From a bacterium (GTDB lineage Bacteria; Babelota; Babeliae; Babelales; UBA12409), in the NCBI GenBank assembly GCA_018660415.1, contig JABJKG010000012.1, forward strand, positions 20,159-84,158: a stretch of 64,000 bases of DNA. Direction: 5' to 3'. Both the position numbers and the translations under genes were made by a program. This document shows, one piece after another, positions 34,075 to 41,018 of this stretch. Under the pieces are notes generated by a model. It made no database searches, was not told where the DNA came from, and was given only the letters and a program-made list of their open reading frames with translations. Each line of letters starts with the position of its first letter. Position 1 is the first letter of the stretch.

Positions 34075-35757
34075 TTACTTCTTGATACCCTCTTGCGATG
34101 CAAGCTTCGCTCGTCTTCTACGAATCGCTTCCTTGATGACGTTCTGTATTACCGGAATACTTTCTTTCATATTAGATTCCGTTAACCCGGTTAACAGATC
34201 AACCTGCTCTTCATTATATTCAAAGTTGAATGTATGACAAAAATCACCACTAGCACAATCACCAGGATCAAAGTCAGCACTATAGTTATCGTTTTTGAGA
34301 CGAGGTAAATATACCAATATTGGTGCATCGACATTATCGTCGTAAACAGAAATAATATTTTCATGACTTGAGTCAGCATCAATCGTTGGGATTGGAATAC
34401 CCCGCTCAGTAGCATAACGAGTAATACTCCTTAATTCACGACCTTCAATCTTAGCAGAGCTATCCAATATAATAATAACATCAATGTCTCGACCTTTTCT
34501 TAATAGTGGTGGTATTGGTAAATTGAAGTCGATACCCGCATCAATTAAGGTTATTCTTTTTTGACCCGTCAAAATACTTTCACGCATTCCATAACTATAG
34601 TTGTAGAGTTCTGCAGGACTCAAGCGCATATCCTTCATTGATGTCTTCATAAGAATCTTGACCAGCCCCTTTAAAACAGGGTCCTTAACAAACCTACCCA
34701 TATGATGCATAAAGTCAGTAAGGTCTAGCTCGAATGCTGAACCAAATATCCCAAGGTAAAACCCTAGAGATTGTTCGGGAGCAAAGTCCTGAGATAAACC
34801 ATTTTGAAACTTTCTACCAAACGACCAGGTGGGTATAGCCATCTGCAAAAATTCACTCCAAACTTCATACGGAGAAACCTCAAACCATTCAAACTTGCCA
34901 TTGCCCATAGGCATAATAGATGAATAAAGAGGAAATGGATATATACCCGTCTCCATCAACATCCCCTGTGAAGACAATACTGCTTTTTGCCAATACTGAC
35001 CTAAATTACGCAACATTACCTCGCCCACAATGAACCCCCAAAAATCAACCAGCGATAAGGACTGACCATAATAAAACTTAGTCATAAGGTTTTCTGTTGC
35101 CAACTTAACACTAAGAGGATTGAGTGACACTGAAAGACCAGTCTTGAGCTGACCCTTTAACCTACTCTTATAATCCTGCAAGACCGATACCCCATCTCCA
35201 GGATAGCTATCGGAAAAAATAGACCCCATCAACCACGCTGAACCTGATAATGCTGAGGCATATAGAGTACAATCTAAAAGACCAGTCTCGGCAGCTCCAA
35301 GCAAAGACCCTAAGGTACACAAGGCAGCTCGAATCCCACCACCACTGCCACACAAAGCAATACGAGGAACCTCATCATCCTCTAAGGGCTTATCGAGCCT
35401 TAAAAAGCGTTTAATTCCCTTTTTTACGCGAATAAAGCGCTCACGCAACGAAGCTCGCTCCTCAACCGAAATATCTGTTCCTTGACGAACCTTGGCCCTA
35501 TACGACCCATAAGGGTCCCTAAGTCTTATCGCCTCTTGTTCCATCTTAAGATCTTCTGGATCCATTAATAACTGCGCGGCCTCAAGATATTCCTGTATAA
35601 TCTGTCGAGCCAAAAACACATCCCAAGGCACATCACCCTTATACAGCTGCCTGTATAAGGCGAGATTCTCTATATCATCATCTTTAAAACCACAAGCAAC
35701 ATCACGAGCACCTATTGATAGTGCCAGCAGTCCAATCAACCATACAAACTTCTTCAT
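34075..35757 (-). CDS. Secreted cytosolic-phospholipase-A2-like lipase
   Basis: 560 residues from the ATG at 35757, which has GAGGAG 5 nt upstream; the TTG at 35769 lies in that site. The signal peptide is MKKFVWLIGLLALSIGARDVACG. Three catalytic elements of the PLA2_B/group IV cPLA2 fold are visible: the oxyanion loop CGSGGGIRAALCTLG (about 136-150), the nucleophile elbow SALSGSAWLMG (Ser near 171, counterpart of GLSGS), and the Asp block IDAGIDFNLPIPPLLR (Asp near 406) followed by DIDVIIILDSSA. In eukaryotic cPLA2 the matching text is DSGLTFNLPYPLILR, so the similarity is close. Predicted to hydrolyse phospholipids or lysophospholipids outside the cytoplasm. A second copy enters the window at position 1. 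Confidence 0.83.
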   Translation of the reverse strand: MKKFVWLIGLLALSIGARDVACGFKDDDIENLALYRQLYKGDVPWDVFLARQIIQEYLEAAQLLMDPEDLKMEQEAIRLRDPYGSYRAKVRQGTDISVEERASLRERFIRVKKGIKRFLRLDKPLEDDEVPRIALCGSGGGIRAALCTLGSLLGAAETGLLDCTLYASALSGSAWLMGSIFSDSYPGDGVSVLQDYKSRLKGQLKTGLSVSLNPLSVKLATENLMTKFYYGQSLSLVDFWGFIVGEVMLRNLGQYWQKAVLSSQGMLMETGIYPFPLYSSIMPMGNGKFEWFEVSPYEVWSEFLQMAIPTWSFGRKFQNGLSQDFAPEQSLGFYLGIFGSAFELDLTDFMHHMGRFVKDPVLKGLVKILMKTSMKDMRLSPAELYNYSYGMRESILTGQKRITLIDAGIDFNLPIPPLLRKGRDIDVIIILDSSAKIEGRELRSITRYATERGIPIPTIDADSSHENIISVYDDNVDAPILVYLPRLKNDNYSADFDPGDCASGDFCHTFNFEYNEEQVDLLTGLTESNMKESIPVIQNVIKEAIRRRRAKLASQEGIKK

Positions 35758-35892
35758 TATGCTCCTCAATTTAGTACTAACCTTACCGCAATCCTAGTAG
35801 AAAAAAAGTAGAAAGACAACCTGGAAACATCTAACAATATCCCTTGTAGAAAAGCTGAGTGTAATTGACTAAGATTATTTTAGTGATATAAT

Positions 35893-35921
35893 TGACTCAA
35901 GATAGAAGTTTTGCTTATAAT
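35893..35921 (+). promoter_or_regulatory. dnaK promoter with possible HspR (HAIR) half-site
   Basis: TTGACT (35893-35898), 17-nt spacer and a perfect TATAAT (35916-35921). The bases ACTCAAG (35895-35901), the right arm of the HAIR operator used by HspR-type MerR repressors, overlap the -35 box. The left arm is poor (TTTTAGT at 35878-35884, wrong spacing), so regulation is only suggested. Confidence 0.6.
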
Positions 35922-35970
35922 AAAACTATTATTTAAATATTATAAATATCAAAAATGAGGGCTAATTTAG

Positions 35971-37893
35971 ATGGCAAAAAAGATTATTGGTATTGACCTT
36001 GGAACCACAAATTCCGTAGTTTCTTTCATGGAAGGTGGCCGAGCGAAAGTTATTCCTAACAAAGAAGGTTCTAATACTACTCCATCAGTCGTTGCTTTTT
36101 CCAAAGATGGAAAACGTCTTGTAGGGACATTGGCAAAACGACAAGCAGTGACCAACGCTGAAAACACTATTTTTTCAGCTAAGCGATTTATTGGCCATAG
36201 CTATGATGAAGTAAAGTCAGAACTAGATTATATTCCTTATAAAGTAATCAAACGCACTGAAGGTGATGCTGCTTTTTCTATTAATGATAAAGAGTATACC
36301 CCACAAGAAATTTCATCCGCTATCTTAAGCCAACTTAAGCAAGTAGCCCAAGATTATATTGGTGAAGATATCAGCGAAGCTGTTATTACAGTTCCTGCAT
36401 ACTTCAACGATGCTCAACGACAAGCAACTAAAGATGCTGGTAAGATTGCTGGCCTTGATGTTAAGCGTATCATTAATGAGCCAACTGCTGCAGCTCTTGC
36501 ATATGGTGTTGATAAGAAAAAAAGCGGAACCATTGCAGTATTCGATTTTGGTGGCGGAACATTCGATGTTTCGATCCTAGAAGTTCATGATGGCGTTGTT
36601 GAAGTTAAATCTACTCACGGTGATAATCACCTTGGTGGTGATGACGTTGATCAACTCATCATTGGTTACATGATTGAAGAATTCAAAAAAGATCAAAACA
36701 TTGACCTGATTCAAGATAAGATGGCACTACAGCGACTTAAAGAGGCTGCTGAAAAAGCTAAAATTGAACTATCTTCAGTACCTGAAACTGACATCAACCT
36801 TCCATACATTACTGCAGACGCAACAGGTCCTAAACACTTGACCATGAAGATTAGCCGTTCAAAACTTGAATCACTCTGTGCTTCTATTTTTGATCGCTTA
36901 CTCAAGCCGTGTCAACAAGCTATGAAGGATGCTGAAATCAAAAAAGACCAACTTGATGATATTATCCTTGTTGGAGGTTCAACCCGTATTCCAAAAGTAC
37001 AAGAACTTGTTAAAAACTTCTTTGGTAAAGCTCCAAGTAAGTCTGTTAACCCAGATGAAGTAGTTTCTGTTGGTGCTGCAATTCAAGGTGGTGTATTAGC
37101 TGGTGATGTAACTGACGTTCTTCTTTTAGATGTTACTCCTCTCTCTCTTGGTATTGAAACCATGGGCAGCATTGTAGTAAAACTGATTGAACGTAATACA
37201 ACCATCCCGGCAAAAAAATCTCAAGTATTCTCTACAGCTGAAAACAATCAGACAGCAGTAGATATTAAAGTTTATCAAGGTGAGCGTGAGTTTGCTAAAG
37301 ATAACCAACTGCTTGGTGAGTTTAAACTTGACGGAATCCCTGCCGCTCCTCGTGGCGTTCCACAAATCGAAGTATCATTCGATATCGATGCTAACGGAAT
37401 CGTACACGTATCAGCTAAAGATAAAGGAACTGGCAAAGAACAGAAGATTACTATTACTTCTGGCGGTGGATTATCTAAAGACGAAATCGAAGACATGGTT
37501 AAGCAAGGAAAAGAACACGAAGCTGAAGATAAAAAAGCTCGTGAAACTATTGAAAAGCGTAACCGATTAGATAGTACTATCTTAGAAATCGAAAAGACTC
37601 TTGCTGAAAATAAAGACAAGCTTGAAGCTGACGATATCACTAAGACTGAAGAAGCTGTTGCTAAAGCTAAGGTTGCATTGAAAGAGCATGAAGACAATGC
37701 TGAAGAACTTCAAAAAGCAACTGATGAACTCGTACAAGCTTCTCATAAAGTAGCTGAGATCTTATACAAAAAAGCACAAGATCAAGAAGGTAAAGCTTCA
37801 GAAGAAGCACCTAAGGATACTCAAGAAAAAACTGATTCTGATTCTTCAAACTCTGAAGATGATGCAATCGATCCTGAGATCACTGATCAGTAA
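35971..37893 (+). CDS. dnaK: Chaperone DnaK (Hsp70)
   Basis: 640 residues. The ATPase domain opens with [19 protein letters not shown] and includes [43 protein letters not shown] and [10 protein letters not shown]. The linker [16 protein letters not shown] leads into the substrate domain (around 395-510) and a helical, acidic C-terminal lid with a Ser/Asp/Glu-rich tail. It folds nascent and stressed proteins with DnaJ and GrpE, neither of which is present here. Strong promoter, codon bias and own terminator indicate high expression. An HspR-like regulator lies about 9 kb downstream. Confidence 0.99.
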   Translation: MAKKIIGIDLGTTNSVVSFMEGGRAKVIPNKEGSNTTPSVVAFSKDGKRLVGTLAKRQAVTNAENTIFSAKRFIGHSYDEVKSELDYIPYKVIKRTEGDAAFSINDKEYTPQEISSAILSQLKQVAQDYIGEDISEAVITVPAYFNDAQRQATKDAGKIAGLDVKRIINEPTAAALAYGVDKKKSGTIAVFDFGGGTFDVSILEVHDGVVEVKSTHGDNHLGGDDVDQLIIGYMIEEFKKDQNIDLIQDKMALQRLKEAAEKAKIELSSVPETDINLPYITADATGPKHLTMKISRSKLESLCASIFDRLLKPCQQAMKDAEIKKDQLDDIILVGGSTRIPKVQELVKNFFGKAPSKSVNPDEVVSVGAAIQGGVLAGDVTDVLLLDVTPLSLGIETMGSIVVKLIERNTTIPAKKSQVFSTAENNQTAVDIKVYQGEREFAKDNQLLGEFKLDGIPAAPRGVPQIEVSFDIDANGIVHVSAKDKGTGKEQKITITSGGGLSKDEIEDMVKQGKEHEAEDKKARETIEKRNRLDSTILEIEKTLAENKDKLEADDITKTEEAVAKAKVALKEHEDNAEELQKATDELVQASHKVAEILYKKAQDQEGKASEEAPKDTQEKTDSDSSNSEDDAIDPEITDQ

Positions 37894-37902
37894 TTGAACA
37901 AA

Positions 37903-37934
37903 CTAAAGGGGCTGATTTCTCAGCCCCTTTTTTC
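37903..37934. terminator. Hairpin terminator after dnaK
   Basis: AAAGGGGCTGA pairs with TCAGCCCCTTT and is followed by T6. Also placed to end the convergent small-protein operon. Confidence 0.9.
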
Positions 37935-37951
37935 TTTACTATAGAATTATT

Positions 37952-38341
37952 TTATAGCTTTGCAGCACAAGACGTTACCTGCTTCTCAAATTCTTTTTGA
38001 TAAACTTCTGATGCTTTCTGTGAGTCTTTAATATATTGTGCATACCGTTTTTTAAACTCAGGCAATCCATGAATGCGCTTGTTTGTATTCTCATACCACG
38101 TACGATCTGCCTTTGTCCATTGAGAATTAGAGTTGTCCAGTTTCGTTCTACGCGCTAATTCTTTCTTTGTGTATAATCTATTTGTAAACGCTTGAAAATC
38201 TTTCTGCATTTTATTTTGAGCACTTATAAACTTATCTATAGTTTTTGCCTCAAAAGCACACTTATTACAAACAACACAACCTCCACCCTCTAAAATATCC
38301 GGATACATCCCTTTTGGAAGCTTAGCCCCACATGGCCCCAC
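37952..38341 (-). CDS. CxxC-containing small protein without its own signal peptide
   Basis: 129 residues from a GTG at 38341; the only other start is the ATG of MYPD, 12 codons later. It is a paralogue of the gene upstream: GGCVVCNKC matches GGCNVCGLC, followed in both by a long charged helix and a near-C-terminal Cys (TSCAAKL versus KACGAMWG). The helical part contains YTKKELARRTKLDNSNSQW. Unlike its neighbour it has no signal sequence, and its start overlaps that gene's last 20 bases in another frame, inside a direct repeat ATGTGGGG-CC-ATGTGGGG. Either it is translated by coupling and stays cytoplasmic, or a frameshift joins the two into one secreted two-domain protein. No known family recognised. 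Confidence 0.68.
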   Translation of the reverse strand: MGPCGAKLPKGMYPDILEGGGCVVCNKCAFEAKTIDKFISAQNKMQKDFQAFTNRLYTKKELARRTKLDNSNSQWTKADRTWYENTNKRIHGLPEFKKRYAQYIKDSQKASEVYQKEFEKQVTSCAAKL

Positions 38342-38762
38342 ATGCCTTCTCTTGGACAGCTATTTGTTTTTGAAAGTCATCCCTAACACTTTGGCTCTTC
38401 TTTTTGAACGCAACAAACTTAGGGTTTTTATTAAGTCTCTTCATAAGAACACCCCATTGCTTGTAGATCTTATCAGCTTCTGCCTCAGAAGTAGCACCAC
38501 CAGCCTGCTTTTTTTTGAATAACACTTTTTCTTTTGGAGTTAAAAAAGCTTCGAAAGCTTTCCGGCTTGCCTTTTCATATTTATTGATTTGAGCATGAAT
38601 GGATCCTGCCTTAGCAGCTTCCGGCCCACAAAGCCCACACACATTACACCCCCCTTGCCCAATCATAGAAGCTTGTTGAATTTTAGGATTATTATAATCC
38701 AACTGCGCATACATCATTGAAACACCCAAAAAACTGAGCATCATAATTATTATTTTTTTCAC
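38322..38762 (-). CDS. Secreted small protein with CxxC motif
   Basis: 146 residues. Signal peptide MKKIIIMMLSFLGVSMMYA, then the conserved QGGCNVCGLCGPEAAKAGSI block with three close Cys, a charged alpha-helical body (KYEKASRKAFEAFLTPKEKV, then KKNKS-like lysine-rich helices), and a last Cys near the end (EKACGAMWG). The Cys pattern suggests a disulphide or metal site at the N-terminus. Paralogue of the following gene. Fourth in a minus-strand run of small secreted proteins, 27 nt after the 50-residue peptide gene. Function unknown. Confidence 0.75.
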   Translation of the reverse strand: MKKIIIMMLSFLGVSMMYAQLDYNNPKIQQASMIGQGGCNVCGLCGPEAAKAGSIHAQINKYEKASRKAFEAFLTPKEKVLFKKKQAGGATSEAEADKIYKQWGVLMKRLNKNPKFVAFKKKSQSVRDDFQKQIAVQEKACGAMWG

Positions 38763-38789
38763 TTTTCAATCTCCATTTTTAATAAACAT

Positions 38790-38942
38790 TTAACAGCACA
38801 TTTCACAACACCGCTGTAAGCTTTCTTCAGGCCCTGAACAGTTGGCTGTCTTGCACGAACCAACCCTTACATAGGAGCTACAATCTCCTGCTACCACTGA
38901 TCCTACTAATACAAGCACAATAACAAAAAATCTTGCATTCAT
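38790..38942 (-). CDS. Cys-rich secreted microprotein (50 aa)
   Basis: A 50-residue ORF below usual length cut-offs. It starts MNARFFVIVLVLVGSVVAGD, a good signal peptide with an AxA-like end, and the mature ~31 residues hold seven Cys: CSSYVRVGSCKTANCSGPEE then SLQRCCEMCC, ending in a double-Cys tail. Start and stop of the upstream 53-residue ORF overlap as ATGA (38939-38942), typical of coupled genes in an operon. The density of Cys recalls secreted disulphide-rich peptides (toxin- or defensin-like) or small metal-binding peptides. Gene status rests on the signal peptide, coupling and position; function is unknown. Confidence 0.65.
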   Translation of the reverse strand: MNARFFVIVLVLVGSVVAGDCSSYVRVGSCKTANCSGPEESLQRCCEMCC

Positions 38943-39100
38943 TTTATGCTACTGCCCTTCATTCCCATACCAGAAGGTCGTTTCCAAGGATAGGAAGACC
39001 ACTTCTTACGCTGATGGTGACCATTATGCTTAGGAAGTAAAACATAGTCGCCATACAATACCGACACAAACAACCCCAAGAGTACAATAATTTTTTTCAT
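38939..39100 (-). CDS. Secreted basic microprotein (53 aa)
   Basis: A 53-residue ORF whose ATG directly follows the TAA of the chagasin-like gene and whose TGA overlaps the next ATG. MKKIIVLLGLFVSVLYG is a signal peptide; the mature ~36 residues are basic and rich in His, Lys, Ser and Gly (LLPKHNGHHQRKKWSSYPWK, RPSGMGMKGS). No Cys and no known family. The tight stop/start contacts on both sides support it as a real operon member. The basic, small mature part would suit a periplasmic or secreted binding peptide, but nothing more can be claimed. Confidence 0.62.
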   Translation of the reverse strand: MKKIIVLLGLFVSVLYGDYVLLPKHNGHHQRKKWSSYPWKRPSGMGMKGSSIK

Positions 39101-39484
39101 TTACTTTTCTTCCTTCACTCGGACCGGATAAACATAAACCCTTGAGTTGTTAGAGTCATCACCCCGTATAATACGAGACCACCAAGGCCGATCAACATGC
39201 GAATAAGAGAAGGTCAATGCCGTTTTGCCAGGACGCATAGCTGTAAACTTGAATACCCCATTATCGCCGTTTTCATGAAGTGTCACATATGGTCGATAGC
39301 TAAATCGTGAAGACTCAAAAGTCCACTTCCACTTATTATCTCCCTTCTTATGCGGCAATACCACATTAAACGTCTCCCCAGCTGTTACGGTTCGTCGCTG
39401 CTGTATTTTAGGCATCCGAACTCGTGACTCAAGGCTTCCAATAGCTAAAAAACTTAAGAATATTGCCAACAGACTCTTTTTCAT
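39101..39484 (-). CDS. Secreted chagasin-like (I42) cysteine-protease inhibitor
   Basis: 127 residues from the ATG at 39484 (GGAGA 7 nt upstream); the open frame extends further but this start gives the signal peptide MKKSLLAIFLSFLAIGSLES. The mature domain has the size and strand order of chagasin-family inhibitors: RTVTAGETFNVVLP, then a WKWTFES strand, GVFKFTAMRPGKTALTFSYS and the loop VDRPWW (99-102), matching the family's RPW loop that lies over the protease active site. The NPTTG loop is replaced (HKKGDNKW) and the GxGG loop is loose (ENGDNG). Family members block papain-type proteases such as host lysosomal cathepsins. Similarity is motif-level, so confidence is moderate. First gene of the small-secreted-protein operon. 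Confidence 0.6.
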   Translation of the reverse strand: MKKSLLAIFLSFLAIGSLESRVRMPKIQQRRTVTAGETFNVVLPHKKGDNKWKWTFESSRFSYRPYVTLHENGDNGVFKFTAMRPGKTALTFSYSHVDRPWWSRIIRGDDSNNSRVYVYPVRVKEEK

Positions 39485-39709
39485 CAATACATCTCCACAT
39501 ATATAAGGTTTTTCATTAATATCATTATGACAGCTTTGGCAGACAAATTGCAATACTATTTACAGGGTCCACGCGAATTTATTTCATAGTGAATTGCCAG
39601 GAAACGAAACCACCCTACAGTACGCGCTATTCGTTTTTATAAATTAACAAAAATTAGCGTATGCGTATTAAGGAAAACCGTTAACAATGTTTAATTTTGG
39701 AATATTGGG

Positions 39710-40345
39710 CTACTTGTGGCTGACTTTTTGCCTACACACCTTGATATCAAACCGAGAAAGAGGCATTTTTGGGGTTTCTGCAAACAATTGGTCGCAGCGG
39801 GCCTGTCGTCTGTTAATGTCTTGTAGCTGCTGATCAGCGGTATCGATCAGGAATTGATGATGGCGCTGGAGGGTACGTAGCTGAGTATCGACAGAGTGAA
39901 GCTGATTCTGAAGGGGTAACATCCTAAATTTAATATCCAATGCACGTTTATCCTTATTATAGGCACGAGAGGCTTGAGATCGTTTTTTTGGGGCGGTGCC
40001 ACTTAAAGCAAGATTTTTATCCCACTCTTTCTTGAGATTGTACAACTTCTGATTATATGAACCGGCTTGAAGTGACTTGAGTTTTTTCGCGAGCTTTGAT
40101 CGGTGTTTTCTTTTTTTCTCTATTTGCCGATCATGATGAGCAATTTCATGCTTGCTGACCTTATAAGCATCCTTGACGGCTTGTAATCGTTGCTCTTCCC
40201 TTTTTAAGCGGCGCGCCTTAGGTGATAAAGGATATTGCATTATTATTTTTTTGGTCCGAGCCTTTTTCAACTGAGCAAGCTCAGCTTCATGGGCAACAAC
40301 ATGCATACTCATAAGAATCGTTATTAAGCAAACTTTTTTAAACAT
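39710..40345 (-). CDS. Secreted basic coiled-coil protein
   Basis: 211 residues. Signal peptide MFKKVCLITILMSMHVVAHE, then a Lys/Arg/Gln-rich, almost wholly helical chain with heptad character (LKREEQRLQAVKDAYKVSKH, LHSVDTQLRTLQRHHQFLID) and two Cys near the end. Not recognised. GAGGAAAAAATAGTA lies upstream of the ATG. It follows two other secreted genes (ggt and an unknown) on the same strand with a 48-nt gap. It could be a structural envelope protein or periplasmic chaperone-like coil; a Skp-like role is conceivable but sequence support is lacking. Confidence 0.7.
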   Translation of the reverse strand: MFKKVCLITILMSMHVVAHEAELAQLKKARTKKIIMQYPLSPKARRLKREEQRLQAVKDAYKVSKHEIAHHDRQIEKKRKHRSKLAKKLKSLQAGSYNQKLYNLKKEWDKNLALSGTAPKKRSQASRAYNKDKRALDIKFRMLPLQNQLHSVDTQLRTLQRHHQFLIDTADQQLQDINRRQARCDQLFAETPKMPLSRFDIKVCRQKVSHK

Positions 40346-40393
40346 TACTATTTTTTCCTCTTAGTTCTTTTATAATTTTAGGCATACTATAAA

Positions 40394-41008
40394 TTATGCC
40401 GGAGCTGCTACCGCTACCAGTTGTTCAATATCATGAAGTACAAACTGTCGACAAAGAGCAACCGAAACACTCCCCGCCTTATCAATACAAAAACTTATTT
40501 TACTAATATGTGGAAAAATCCAACTACCCACCTTAGCTTTTATTCGAAGCATTTTTAGTTGTTTTTGAATGTTTTCAGGAAGCCATTTTTTAATAGGCTG
40601 TATCGCATTTAACATTTTCTGATATTTTTCTAAAAAATCGGCAAACTGTATCGCATCAAAATAAATACATTTTTTCATATGCCCAATCCAAAGATTGTCT
40701 TTAGGGCCAGCAATTTTTAAAACCTTCTTTAAAAATGTTGGGGTCTCTTGGCTTTCCGATACCATACAAAAAGTATACTTATCATCCAGCTCACAAAAAC
40801 CAACCGGTCCTGCAAATCGACATTCTTTAACTTCATAATCGGGAATTTTGTTTTGCATTGTCTGAACTAAATCGTCAACCTTATTCTTAACCATTTCCAC
40901 CAAATTAATGCCTTCTTTTCCTGCGCCTTCAGCATTGATGTCAACTAAGTCCTCCATGCCAGAAAGTCCACTTACTATGAATAAACTCACTATTAAATAG
41001 TTCTTCAC
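40394..41008 (-). CDS. Secreted protein of unknown function
   Basis: 204 residues from a GTG at 41008 with a strong AAAAGGAG site. Signal peptide (KNYLIVSLFIVSGLSG) is followed by an acidic segment and a mixed alpha/beta domain (YEVKECRFAGPVGFCELDDKY, MKKCIYFDAIQFADFLEKYQ) with several Cys, some of which could pair. The C-terminus is hydrophobic and Ala-rich (HDIEQLVAVAAPA). No family recognised. It starts 11 nt after ggt and is likely co-transcribed with it. Confidence 0.72.
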   Translation of the reverse strand: MKNYLIVSLFIVSGLSGMEDLVDINAEGAGKEGINLVEMVKNKVDDLVQTMQNKIPDYEVKECRFAGPVGFCELDDKYTFCMVSESQETPTFLKKVLKIAGPKDNLWIGHMKKCIYFDAIQFADFLEKYQKMLNAIQPIKKWLPENIQKQLKMLRIKAKVGSWIFPHISKISFCIDKAGSVSVALCRQFVLHDIEQLVAVAAPA

Positions 41009-41018
41009 CTTGCTCCTT

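Noticed and set aside
35820..35970. CIRCE operator upstream of dnaK
   Set aside because: No TTAGCACTC-N9-GAGTGCTAA was found; only the HAIR-like half-site.
37275..37697. 140-aa minus-strand ORF
   Set aside because: Antisense of dnaK in its codon-biased region.
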